From positions 80,421 to 144,420 of the forward strand of contig JAIPCX010000003.1 in NCBI GenBank assembly GCA_021737945.1: DNA of 64,000 bases, read 5' to 3'. The notes beneath the pieces are model-generated. The model was given only the letters and a program-made list of their open reading frames with translations, did no database searches and had not been told where the DNA came from. The stretch comes from Polynucleobacter sp. (GTDB taxonomy: Bacteria > Pseudomonadota > Gammaproteobacteria > Burkholderiales > Burkholderiaceae_D). Both the position numbers and the translations under genes were made by a program. Numbering within the stretch: the first letter of the stretch is position 1; each line of letters begins with the position of its first letter. Positions 52,950 through 61,978 of this stretch are shown one piece after another.

Positions 52950-54293
52950 TTAAAATCCTTGCAACATGCAACCATACAAATCGTCTGCGCCGACTTGTCC
53001 GCCTTTAAGTAAAACTTCTTTACCGTTGATGAGCGGGTCATTGGAAATTAAAGTGCAGACATGCGCGTTCTGTTTGAAATGACTGGCTTTGATTTCCAGC
53101 GCAACAGCACCTAGCTGTCGCATGGTAAAGCTGGAAGAATCTCCGCCTGCCACAACCAAACGTGTGAGTCCCGCACGTGCCAGCGCGGTATGCGCGAGTC
53201 GCGAATACAGCAGGCCAATACGGTTTGCGATAAAGGCGGGCGCTGAAACATTGGCCGGTAATTGATCAAGTACTGCAGCCAGATGTTGATCGTCAGGGCC
53301 TTTCGCTGTGTAGATAACCATGCTTTTGCCTGCAGACAAGGCAGTCAGCATTTGGTTTTCCAGCAATTGGAAAGTACGTTCATCCGTGCTGATGAGTTGC
53401 TCCGGTGTGATGCGTATCTCTTGAAAGCCTGCAGCAATAGCCCAATCGATTTGCGCAGCTGATAAAGCAGAACAACTACCCGATAAAACTAATAAATTAT
53501 TTACAGGTGCCAGTGTGTGTGTCGGTTCGGGTGCTGTAATTTGATTGCATTCGCGCAGATGAGTGCCTAGCGCATGTGCCAGCCCTTGTGCGGCCATTGC
53601 GCAGACAGTACGTGTTCGAGCAAGCTGCCACAAACTCGCTGCACCTGTCACAACGTGTTGCTGCGTATAGCCATCAAACACGGCGCTATCATCATTGGCA
53701 ATCAGCGAGCTTAGCGCGGTGGGATTTTTTTCGTGGTCATCCAGCATGCGCAAATCAATTAAACGTTTAGGTTCAAATCCTTGCGCGGCAAGTATTTTTG
53801 CAAGATCCGATTCATGCATAGGCGTGACCGGATGTCGCGACATCACCGGATGTCTATCAAGGCGGTAAATATCATTACCTGCACGTGCGTAGTGATGGCC
53901 AAATAAAGTGTAGCGACCAAATTCAGGCGTTGCAGAAAATACCGACACGAAGCTCTGTGGCCATAAACGGCGCATCAGTCGTATCGCTTCACCTAAACTA
54001 CCTATCGAGGGCGATGAATCAAATGTTGAGCAGCATTTGTAGTGAATGAAATTCACACCCAATTGCTGAAAATTTTCTAATACGGGCAGTAATTCATCCC
54101 CCATCTGTTCGGGTGGTAGAGAGCGCGCAGTACCAGCAATGCCAATTACGTCGTAGCTTTGGGCGGCTTTTTTTAAAACCTCTGGCGAGGGATTAGAAAA
54201 AAACAGTAAAGTACGCAAACCATGTCGCGCATATTGCGCAGCATTATCAGAAGCACCGGTGAAATCATCACCGTAAAAAGCGAGCCGTATCAT
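52950..54293 (-). CDS. Four-carbon acid sugar kinase (DUF1537), OiaK-like
   Basis: The 447-residue kinase begins IRLAFYGDDFTGASDN, the DUF1537 N-terminal hallmark, and its C-terminal domain carries VVAGGDSSSFTMRQLGAVAL, the nucleotide-binding block. Members phosphorylate acid-sugar or 3-oxo-sugar-acid substrates; OiaK of the D-apionate pathway (3-oxo-isoapionate kinase) is the closest known example in context, being also next to RuBisCO-like proteins. It closes the SDR-RLP-TRAP operon (33 nt after DctQM). Confidence 0.82.
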   Translation of the reverse strand: MIRLAFYGDDFTGASDNAAQYARHGLRTLLFFSNPSPEVLKKAAQSYDVIGIAGTARSLPPEQMGDELLPVLENFQQLGVNFIHYKCCSTFDSSPSIGSLGEAIRLMRRLWPQSFVSVFSATPEFGRYTLFGHHYARAGNDIYRLDRHPVMSRHPVTPMHESDLAKILAAQGFEPKRLIDLRMLDDHEKNPTALSSLIANDDSAVFDGYTQQHVVTGAASLWQLARTRTVCAMAAQGLAHALGTHLRECNQITAPEPTHTLAPVNNLLVLSGSCSALSAAQIDWAIAAGFQEIRITPEQLISTDERTFQLLENQMLTALSAGKSMVIYTAKGPDDQHLAAVLDQLPANVSAPAFIANRIGLLYSRLAHTALARAGLTRLVVAGGDSSSFTMRQLGAVALEIKASHFKQNAHVCTLISNDPLINGKEVLLKGGQVGADDLYGCMLQGF

Positions 54294-54326
54294 AAGCAGT
54301 AAAGGGTACTGTTGAAGATGATGTCA

Positions 54327-56189
54327 TTACTTCAAAAAGCCGATAGAAATCCACGGTACGACAGCGACGATCACTATGCCGATGAACAAAGCAACCATAT
54401 AACCAATGATAGGTCGCAGTCCTTCATCAGGATGCGTCTGGCTAACTGCGCAAGCGCCGTAATAGCCCACTCCGAAGGGTGGAGAGAACAACCCCAGACC
54501 CATGGATAAAATCACCACCATGGCGTACTGCACTTCATGGATCCCCATTTCGCGTGCGATGGGAAAGAGCAATGGGCCAAACAGCACAATCGCGGGTATG
54601 CCTTCGAGTACGCTACCGAGAATAATGAAGGCAACGATCGACACCGCCATAAACATACCAGCGCCACCGGGTAGACTGCCGATCATCTCGGCCAATGCTT
54701 GTGAGAATCCTGATTGCACCAACGCCCACGCCATGGCAGTTGCAGTGCCAATGATGATTAAAATTGCACCTGACAGTGATACTGTTTCAACCAGTATTGC
54801 GCCCAGACGTCTCACATCAAACTGACGATAAATCAATAAGCCAACCAGCAGAGAGTAGACAACGCCTACGGTAGATACTTCGGTGGCAGTAGCCCCCCCT
54901 TCAATGACAGCGGCGCGTATCACGAAGGGAAGTAATAGAGCTGGCAAAGCGATAACGAAACACTGCAAAATTTCACTCAGACTAGCGCGAGGGGGAAGCT
55001 CAGCGGTTTCATTACGAGCACGCCAACCGATTAGCACGCATAGCATGAGAGCGAGTACTAAACCCGGCATCAATCCACCCGCAAACAGTGCAGCAATTGA
55101 TACGCCAGTGACTGACCCTATCGTAATCAACACGATGCTCGGAGGGATGGTTTCAGTCTGCGCACCGGTTGCTGCGAGTAGTGCAACTAACTCACCGCGC
55201 TTTTGTCCACGCTTAGTCATTTCAGGAAACAACACCGGAGCAATCGCTGCCATATCAGCTGCTTTGGATCCTGAAATACCTGAGACTAAATACATAGCTC
55301 CAACCAACACATACGACAGTCCACCACGTACATGGCCCAGTAGCGATGCTAAGAAGCTCACCATGGTGCGTGCCATACCGGTCATTTCAATCACTAGACC
55401 GAGGAAGACAAACATCGGCACAGCAAGCAAAATTAAATGCGACACACCTTCATCAATACGACCGACAACAACACCGAGTGGCATAGAAGTCGATAGCGAA
55501 AGATACGAAAAGGTCGCCAAACCGAAAGCAAAAGCAATCGGCATACCTAGCAGAACAGCTGATCCCACGACGCCGATAAAAAAGATTACGAGATTCATAT
55601 TGCCGAGATCAGATAGCACCGGACCTATGCTGTGCAATGCCATTGCGAGTACTAATGCAATCAATGTAGCGGACAGCGTTTCACGTACACCGCGCATCAT
55701 CAGCTTCACTAATGCAATAGCACTCATTAAACAGGTTGCAACCGGCATCGCAGCTGCGCGCCAGCCATCAGAAATCGACAGGCCCGGTAATTCGATGGGC
55801 AGTTGCTGCATCAAATAATCGAAGCTGGGTTCAGCTAATAGTGCTAAAAAACACAAACAGGCTGTGTTCGAGACCCATTCCCAGCGCGCACGCCATACAT
55901 CATTGCAATCATTAACCAAAGCAGTCATGCGCATGTGTGCATTGCGGTGCAGGGAAACGCTGGCACCCATCATGGCTAACCAAAGAAAAAGAACACTGGA
56001 TAATTCATCGGCAATGATGAGTGGTTTGTGAAAGACATACCGCGCAACCACGCCCACAAACAGCAGGACTATTTCAATGGCTACCAACGCTGCGGCGGGT
56101 AGCGAAACCAGCCATCCCAAAGCAGTGTCAATACGCGCGAGTGTGCGGTTAGGTGATGCTGAAGAATCACTGTCTGTGGTCATGCTCAT
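54327..56189 (-). CDS. TRAP transporter fused DctQM membrane subunit
   Basis: The 620-residue inner-membrane protein joins a DctQ-like small subunit (residues 1-170, four hydrophobic segments, with LWLAMMGASVSLHRNAHMRM) to a DctM-like large subunit (residues about 180-620, GMPIAFAFGLATFSYLS, ETIPPSIVLITIGSVTGVSIAALFAGGLMPG). It imports an organic acid with DctP, driven by Na+ or H+. ATG and the preceding stop overlap by 4 nt (ATGA at 56186-56189). Confidence 0.92.
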   Translation of the reverse strand: MSMTTDSDSSASPNRTLARIDTALGWLVSLPAAALVAIEIVLLFVGVVARYVFHKPLIIADELSSVLFLWLAMMGASVSLHRNAHMRMTALVNDCNDVWRARWEWVSNTACLCFLALLAEPSFDYLMQQLPIELPGLSISDGWRAAAMPVATCLMSAIALVKLMMRGVRETLSATLIALVLAMALHSIGPVLSDLGNMNLVIFFIGVVGSAVLLGMPIAFAFGLATFSYLSLSTSMPLGVVVGRIDEGVSHLILLAVPMFVFLGLVIEMTGMARTMVSFLASLLGHVRGGLSYVLVGAMYLVSGISGSKAADMAAIAPVLFPEMTKRGQKRGELVALLAATGAQTETIPPSIVLITIGSVTGVSIAALFAGGLMPGLVLALMLCVLIGWRARNETAELPPRASLSEILQCFVIALPALLLPFVIRAAVIEGGATATEVSTVGVVYSLLVGLLIYRQFDVRRLGAILVETVSLSGAILIIIGTATAMAWALVQSGFSQALAEMIGSLPGGAGMFMAVSIVAFIILGSVLEGIPAIVLFGPLLFPIAREMGIHEVQYAMVVILSMGLGLFSPPFGVGYYGACAVSQTHPDEGLRPIIGYMVALFIGIVIVAVVPWISIGFLK

Positions 56190-57199
56190 GCGAGCTTACC
56201 TGAGAGTTTCTCGAGTAAAGCCCACGCTTCATCACCAAATTCTTTACGCCAGTTTGCGTAGTAATTGCTACTGCGAAGTTTGTCTCGGAAAGAGGCTGGA
56301 TCGGCGGTATTAAATACCATTCCTTTTTCTTCGAGCGATTTGCGTAATTGCGAATTCATCTCGGCGATGTCTTTGCGCTGAAGCACGGCGTACTCATTGA
56401 AATTTTTAGCGGCGATTTCTTGTAAGCGCGGAGGAATTTTATTCCAGGAATTTTTATTCGAGAGTACCCAGAATCCATCCCACATGTGATTCGTCAATGA
56501 GCAATATTTTTGTACTTCGTAGAGTCGCGCAACGGAGGCAATGGCAAGCGGATTTTCTTGTCCATCAACTACGTGCGTTTGTAATGCCGAATACACCTCG
56601 TTAAAACTAATGCCGGAAGGTGCAGCGCCTAGTGACTCAAACAGCGATATCCACAGCTTTCCAATCGGCACGCGAATTTTCATACTCGACAAATCGGTGG
56701 CGGTTGAAATTGGTTTGACGTTGTTAGTAATTTGTCGGAAACCGTTGTCCCAAATTTTATCCATCACCACCAGGCCGGCGCCTGTGATTTGTGCGCGTAT
56801 ATGTTTACCGAGATCACCGTCGAGTGCTTGCCAGACTTGATCATAGTTTTTGAACGCAAAACCAACACCGGAGATCGCCGCTTTGGGTACGAGCGAGGAG
56901 AGCGCATTAGCGCCTGATACGGTAAAAAATTCCAGCGCGCCACTGCGCAGCTGCGCAAACATAGCAGGATCACCACCAAGTTGATTGTTGGGGAAGACGC
57001 GAATATTTAATTTGCCATCGGTTTGTTCTTTAATGGCTTTAGTCGCTTCAATTAATCGTGCCGACAAAGGATGCGTAGCCGGTAAATTAGTACCGAATTT
57101 ATATTCAAATTCAGCAGCGCGAGCGGTGTGTACCCAAGGTCCAGCAATGGCGGCGGTGCCGGTAGCAATTAAAAATTTACGGCGGGTAAATTGGGTCAT
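56186..57199 (-). CDS. TRAP transporter substrate-binding protein DctP
   Basis: The 337-residue periplasmic protein has a twin-arginine-like signal (MTQFTRRKFLIATGTAAIAG, cleavage near TARA) and the DctP fold: ATHPLSARLIEATKAIKEQT, VFPNNQLGGDPAMFAQLRSG, MKIRVPIGKLW (with the substrate-carboxylate-binding Arg) and GQENPLAIASV. Ligand is probably an acid sugar, given the kinase and RuBisCO-like neighbours. Confidence 0.92.
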   Translation of the reverse strand: MTQFTRRKFLIATGTAAIAGPWVHTARAAEFEYKFGTNLPATHPLSARLIEATKAIKEQTDGKLNIRVFPNNQLGGDPAMFAQLRSGALEFFTVSGANALSSLVPKAAISGVGFAFKNYDQVWQALDGDLGKHIRAQITGAGLVVMDKIWDNGFRQITNNVKPISTATDLSSMKIRVPIGKLWISLFESLGAAPSGISFNEVYSALQTHVVDGQENPLAIASVARLYEVQKYCSLTNHMWDGFWVLSNKNSWNKIPPRLQEIAAKNFNEYAVLQRKDIAEMNSQLRKSLEEKGMVFNTADPASFRDKLRSSNYYANWRKEFGDEAWALLEKLSGKLA

Positions 57200-57246
57200 G
57201 GTTCTCTCCTTGTTATCGTTTTTATGTGAGTACTCTGAGTGGGACG

Positions 57247-58452
57247 TTATCCGGCGAATTTTTCTAATGCTTCTTTCAGCTCACGATGTGTTTTTGCAGC
57301 GACCTCAAGCGGTACATTGTTCATCGCGGCTTCCCATGATTGTCTGAGTGCGGCGACGCCTGCTGCAATACCACCGGGATGGGCGAAGAGTCCGCCACCG
57401 GCAAGATAAATCAGATCCGTTGATTGCAGTGCAGCCCACGTACCTGGTGCTTGATTCACTGTTTGACCGGATGAAAACACTGGCATGACGGTGCAAGGCT
57501 TGTGCTTAAACAGAGGGATAAAACATTCGCGTGCTGAAGCGATCACGCTGTCATCGGTTTCTTGAAATTTATTAGCTAAGCCGTTGACGTGCATCTGATC
57601 TGCGCCAGCTAAGCGCCACAGCTTTTGATACGCAATGTAAGACCAGCCATCTTTCAAATAACCCCAGCCATTACGGTGCGCATGGATGGGTAGCTGTGAA
57701 TGTTTACGAAAAGCGTTAAAGCCTGTCAGCCCCACCGAATTCAGACTCAGCATGGTGAGCGTGCCGCCGAGAGAGAGGACGAGATCATGTCGTCGTTTCA
57801 TTTCGTCGAGTTCACCTGTCAGGTTGAATGCATACATAACTTTTTTACCGCTGCGGTCCGCATGACGATTAATTACATCCATGACTTTACGTGCACGCTC
57901 ATCAAATGGACATGAAGGTCCGTCTGCTTGTAGTTCATCATCTTTGATGAAATCAACACCGGCTGCGCACAACTGATCAACAAATTCAGTGGTGCCATCA
58001 GCCGATAGACCGACCGAGGGTTTGATGATAGTGCCCACCAATGGCCCTGTGGCGACTCCAGCTAACTTTCGCGTACCTGCAATGCCAAACGCTGGTCCGG
58101 GATAGGCTGCTGCAAATTCATCAGGTAGTTCAATATCAAGTAGACGTAACTTGGCGACATGCTTAAGTTCATACAGATTGCCAGCGACAGTCGCTAATAA
58201 ATTCGGGAGTGATGCACCTAGATTTTGCAAAGGCCACGAGAGCTTGAGAAGGTAGCGTTTATTCGGCGCAGTGCAGGGTACATTCAGTGGTGTGATTTGC
58301 CAGGTCGCTGCTGCACGCGCTTTGAGTGCTTCATCTTCACCAGGGATAGCAACGAAGGTGCCGGATGATTGCTCACCTGCGATGATGTCTGCTGCGCGCT
58401 CCGGTGCAATGGCCGTATCAAGCTCATAGGTGGCTGTGATCGTAGAAGTCAT
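57247..58452 (-). CDS. RuBisCO-like protein (form IV), probably acid-sugar-phosphate cleavage/decarboxylation
   Basis: The 401-residue protein has the RuBisCO large-subunit fold: Lys144 in TIIKPSVGLS (equivalent of the catalytic K175), Lys170-Asp-Asp-Glu173 in FIKDDELQ (the carbamylated lysine and Mg ligands), HAHRNGWGY (residues 257-265) and HVNGL. The loop 6 lysine (K334) region is replaced by PVFSSGQ, so it is not a carboxylase. RLPs next to DUF1537 kinases act in D-apionate catabolism as decarboxylase or transcarboxylase/hydrolase (OiaX/OiaT). The substrate here is probably a 3-oxo-acid-sugar phosphate; the exact one is unknown. Confidence 0.88.
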   Translation of the reverse strand: MTSTITATYELDTAIAPERAADIIAGEQSSGTFVAIPGEDEALKARAAATWQITPLNVPCTAPNKRYLLKLSWPLQNLGASLPNLLATVAGNLYELKHVAKLRLLDIELPDEFAAAYPGPAFGIAGTRKLAGVATGPLVGTIIKPSVGLSADGTTEFVDQLCAAGVDFIKDDELQADGPSCPFDERARKVMDVINRHADRSGKKVMYAFNLTGELDEMKRRHDLVLSLGGTLTMLSLNSVGLTGFNAFRKHSQLPIHAHRNGWGYLKDGWSYIAYQKLWRLAGADQMHVNGLANKFQETDDSVIASARECFIPLFKHKPCTVMPVFSSGQTVNQAPGTWAALQSTDLIYLAGGGLFAHPGGIAAGVAALRQSWEAAMNNVPLEVAAKTHRELKEALEKFAG

Positions 58453-58508
58453 GTCGTAGTGATTCGACTCAGTAGAGTAGTTGCGTTGATTTATTTACGT
58501 AGGCTTGC

Positions 58509-59270
58509 TTAAATGCCGCGCGCACCGGAGGCAAGAAAACCACCATCTACCGGCATCGATATGCCAGTGATGTACGACGCTTGTTCTGATGCGAGGAAGG
58601 CGACCGCGGCTGCAACTTCCGATACCGTGCCATAGCGGTTCATGGGAATAGCACTTGAATACTCTTGCTTGAATTTTGCGGTGTGCAGCAGCTTAGTCAT
58701 CGGTGTATCGACCGGCCCAGGCGAGACTGCATTGGCGGTGATACCGTGCTCAGCGAGTTCAACCGCCATTTGGCGTGTCAATGCAATCACTGCGCCCTTG
58801 GACGTGCCATAGGCTGTGCGACCACTACCAACAGCACGCATACCTGCAACAGAAGCGATATTAATAATGCGTCCCCATTGATGCTTGATCATGATGCGAG
58901 CAGCGTGCTGGCTGCATAAAAGTGTGCCGGTGACATTGATCTTCATCGTCTGCTCAAAATTATCGAGCGGGAAATCAAGAAATGGGAATACCTTTGCGAT
59001 GCCAGCACAGTTGACCAATACATCGCAGCGGCCAAAGCGCTGTTCGATCTCGCTGAATGCGGCAGCGATGGAGGTGGAATCACCAACATCAATAGCTACC
59101 GCGCTGGCGGAGAGTCCTGCTTTAATAAGTGCATCAGATGTTTGGGCGGCGGCCTCAGTATCGCGATCAGCGATCACCACATGCAGACCATGATGGGCGA
59201 GTTGTTCGGCGCATTCTGCGCCTATGCCCATAGCACCTCCGGTAATGACGGCAACACGTTGATTCGGCAT
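58509..59270 (-). CDS. SDR-family dehydrogenase
   Basis: The 253-residue classical short-chain dehydrogenase shows TGGAMGIG (residues 10-17), NCAG (87-90), catalytic Ser140 and Tyr154-x3-Lys158, and SPGPVDTPM. It is first in the operon with the RuBisCO-like protein (56 nt gap). It may oxidise the imported acid sugar to a 3-oxo form before phosphorylation, a role taken by the unrelated ApnO in the D-apionate pathway. That role is inferred. Confidence 0.88.
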   Translation of the reverse strand: MPNQRVAVITGGAMGIGAECAEQLAHHGLHVVIADRDTEAAAQTSDALIKAGLSASAVAIDVGDSTSIAAAFSEIEQRFGRCDVLVNCAGIAKVFPFLDFPLDNFEQTMKINVTGTLLCSQHAARIMIKHQWGRIINIASVAGMRAVGSGRTAYGTSKGAVIALTRQMAVELAEHGITANAVSPGPVDTPMTKLLHTAKFKQEYSSAIPMNRYGTVSEVAAAVAFLASEQASYITGISMPVDGGFLASGARGI

Positions 59271-59356
59271 CTAGTCCTCCTTACGGACTCTGTCCGCTTA
59301 TTATTATTTTAAGTACGAGTTCCGATAGTTGAAACACGCTTGGTGTAGCGATTCAA

Positions 59357-59375
59357 ACTATATTAGAACACTATA
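59357..59375. promoter_or_regulatory. ACTATA direct repeat in the acid-sugar operon promoter region
   Basis: ACTATA occurs twice (59357-59362 and 59370-59375), 13 nt apart; on the minus strand these read TATAGT, also a possible -10 element. It sits about 90 nt upstream of the SDR gene. Spacing near a helix turn plus half could fit a regulator site. No regulator gene is in the operon. Confidence 0.3.
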
Positions 59376-59410
59376 ACAAATGCTGGGTCTAGTTCTTAGA
59401 GCGACTCAGA

Positions 59411-59439
59411 CAAAAAAGAGCCCACCATGGGTGGGCTCT
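59411..59439 (-). terminator. Terminator of the upstream TonB receptor gene
   Basis: On the minus strand AGAGCCCACC pairs perfectly with GGTGGGCTCT over a 3-nt loop, followed by TTTTTTG. It lies 24 nt beyond the receptor stop, so the receptor and the acid-sugar operon are separate transcripts. Confidence 0.92.
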
Positions 59440-59462
59440 GTAGAGCAGGGTAAGCAGACGGC

Positions 59463-61511
59463 TTAGAAATTAAGCGACGCTTTCACACCCATGATCCAGT
59501 TACGCCCTGGTGCTGGCTCATAGAAACGGCTGTTGACATCATTCACACGTACTGAACCAACATACTTTTCATCGAAAAGATTATCGATACGAGCGTACTC
59601 AGTTAGCGTCCAATCGTTGTAACGCTGACGGAATTGTCCACGCAGGCTAAAGATGGTGTAGTCATCAACGCTGGCGCTATTAGCGTCGTTCACATATACC
59701 TTGCTGTTGTAGCGCATTTCCAGAGCCGTTTGGAAGCCGATAGGCTGATGCTTCAATGCCGCCTCAGCGAAAAACTGTGATCGGTACGTTCCTGGAATCG
59801 AGCTGCCTGGGCTATAGCTTGAGCCAGAATCAAACGTGGCATCTAGGTAGGTATAAGCGGCGAACAAAGAGACATTGTTATCTAGCAGTGTTTCAGCCGA
59901 TATTTCTGCACCTTGTCGAGTGGTTTTACCTGCATTGCGGTACGTGGCATACGTGCCGCTACTTTGCGTAACGATCTCATTTTCAGTATTGATGTTAAAC
60001 AGAGCGATATTGGCGCGGGTGTTGTCCGAGGCATACCACTTGCTACCGACTTCAATATTTGTGCTGGTAGCAGGCTTGAGTGTCAAATTAGGACCGTTAC
60101 CTGTGGTGTCACTGTATGAGATTTCGATCATGGTCGGTGTCTCAAAACCCTTGCCTACGTTCGCATAGAAATTCAGCACAGGCGTGGCTTTGAAAACGGC
60201 ACCAACCACAGGAATAGTTTTATCAAAGCTCGTTGAACCGGTGCCATTACCATTGGTCGTAGGCAGGTGATCGGTGACGCGCTGTTTTAATCGAGTGTGT
60301 CGTACGCCTGCATGAATATCCCAGCGCTCATTGGCAGACCACAAGCCTTGAACGTACTGATCGATGTTGTAGGCTTTTTGTGTCTCATCGCGAGTTGCTG
60401 AGCCGCTGACGACGCCAGCTGTCGCTGGTAAATCGCTTCGCGCATCATTCATGAAGCCGAAATTTATACCTGCCGTCGCTGTGTATGGGCGTGCGAGTAT
60501 TGTGCCGCGATGAGTCATGCGTAATTCAGCACCGTAAAAATCACGCGCAATCACACTATCGCGACCGGCAGCGCCGCCAGTTGACAAGAATTGTGAATTG
60601 TCACGCTGGCCGATATACGTAATTGCGTTCAGCGTGTTTTGAGAATCCAGAACTTTTTCTAAATTGAAGCCGATCTGTGTGTTGCTACGTATAACGCGCG
60701 CGTTGGCAGCGACATTGTTTGCCGAAGCCATTTTATAGCTGGTGTTCAGATTGGCAGCAGTCAAACCGCCTGGATCCAGCGCGTACTGGTCGAACCAGTT
60801 GATTAAGGTAGTGAGCTTCGTGTCGTCCGACAGTTTGACTCCCAGCTTGGCCGTTGCCTGACGTTTTTCATTAGCACTCTGAGCGCGATAGCCATCAGAT
60901 TCAAAGTTAGAGAAGTTCAGCAAATAATCAACGCCTTGGCGTGTGCCTGCAGCTTGCACTGATTCACGACGTGTACCGAAACTACCGAACAAAACATCAC
61001 CGCTGACTTCGGGTGTTTTTGGTGTGGGGCGCGTGAACATCTGGATCACACCACCTGAAGAATTGCCGTACATCGCCGAGAAGGGGCCGCGCATCACTTC
61101 GATATTGCCAATGGTGTCGAGGTCGACGCTACCAGGGTTACCAATACCATCGGGCATGGAGAGTGGAATGCCATCGACATAGATGCGCACGCCGCGCACA
61201 CCAAACGCTGAGCGGGCACCAAAGCCACGCGATGAAATTTGCGGGTCCTGCGCCATCTGGTTGCGATTTTGCGCAGTGATCCCAGGTACGCGTGCGAGGC
61301 TCTCAGAGAGCGTCATGCGGAGCTGGCTGTCTTCGATAGTAGATCTTTCGACCTTATCGATTGCCATGGGCAAGTCAAAGCTGTCTTGTTCTACACGGGT
61401 CGCTGTGACGACGACGGATGAGAGTGTTTTGGTTTCTTGTGCGATTGCGCTCGTGACGAAGCAGCTGGCAATCATTAACGCTAGAGTTGTTTTATTTGTA
61501 TTCATTTTCAT
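59463..61511 (-). CDS. TonB-dependent receptor
   Basis: The 682-residue outer-membrane receptor has a signal peptide (MKMNTNKTTLALMIASCFVT, cleavage near AIAQE), TonB-box-like TLSSVVVTATRVEQD, a plug domain (SLARVPGITAQNRNQ, SSRGFGARSAFGVRG) and a barrel ending in NWIMGVKASLNF. Iron chelate uptake is the usual role, but it has no Fur box that I can find and stands before the acid-sugar operon, so a non-iron substrate is possible. Confidence 0.88.
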   Translation of the reverse strand: MKMNTNKTTLALMIASCFVTSAIAQETKTLSSVVVTATRVEQDSFDLPMAIDKVERSTIEDSQLRMTLSESLARVPGITAQNRNQMAQDPQISSRGFGARSAFGVRGVRIYVDGIPLSMPDGIGNPGSVDLDTIGNIEVMRGPFSAMYGNSSGGVIQMFTRPTPKTPEVSGDVLFGSFGTRRESVQAAGTRQGVDYLLNFSNFESDGYRAQSANEKRQATAKLGVKLSDDTKLTTLINWFDQYALDPGGLTAANLNTSYKMASANNVAANARVIRSNTQIGFNLEKVLDSQNTLNAITYIGQRDNSQFLSTGGAAGRDSVIARDFYGAELRMTHRGTILARPYTATAGINFGFMNDARSDLPATAGVVSGSATRDETQKAYNIDQYVQGLWSANERWDIHAGVRHTRLKQRVTDHLPTTNGNGTGSTSFDKTIPVVGAVFKATPVLNFYANVGKGFETPTMIEISYSDTTGNGPNLTLKPATSTNIEVGSKWYASDNTRANIALFNINTENEIVTQSSGTYATYRNAGKTTRQGAEISAETLLDNNVSLFAAYTYLDATFDSGSSYSPGSSIPGTYRSQFFAEAALKHQPIGFQTALEMRYNSKVYVNDANSASVDDYTIFSLRGQFRQRYNDWTLTEYARIDNLFDEKYVGSVRVNDVNSRFYEPAPGRNWIMGVKASLNF

Positions 61512-61978
61512 AGGTAAAACTTGCGGATAAATGTGTACTGCAAAACTAGTTGCGGCGCGTATTCTAATGGAGCGCTAGAGTTATGGTTGATTTATCAAAA
61601 AGTTAAAAACTTTGAGAGTGTGTTTTAGACCGCATTATTTTGAATTTTGATGATCGCGATTGCTACGATAAGGATTACAAGCAGTAGCCCATCGAATCGC
61701 TGTGGGCTTCCTGGATAAGCTGAATAGGCGGTTTGTAATTTAACTATCGGTAGCTTCGAAATTTCGGATCACAGCAACTTTCGAGATTTGACTAGATTTT
61801 TATTGTCACATCGATATAAAAATCGGTTGGTTCGCAAAAAAGTAGCGAATAGGCTTGACTTGAATTCGTTCAACTGCGAGGCTAGCTAAGTCAACTTTAT
61901 TTGTTAGTTGGCAGAACTCATCATCAAAAAAACGCTTTGAAACCCTTTAAATAAAGCTTACAGCTTGGAGGAGACAAA
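61512..61978. other. Intergenic region between the TonB receptor and the cyclase-family gene
   Basis: About 465 bases with no gene. It must hold the two divergent promoters. A few short inverted repeats (for example TTCGC/GCGAA near 61832-61850) are present but none is strong enough to name. AGGAGA lies just before the ATG at 61979. Confidence 0.55.

Noticed and set aside
54883..55818. Long plus-strand frame (311 codons) opposite the DctQM gene
   Set aside because: It is antisense to a clear TRAP gene, has unnatural Ser/Thr/Pro-rich composition and no ribosome-binding site; a shadow of codon bias.
57247..58452. True carboxylating RuBisCO
   Set aside because: The loop 6 lysine region is replaced by PVFSSGQ and no phosphoribulokinase or small-subunit gene is near; it is a form IV-like protein.
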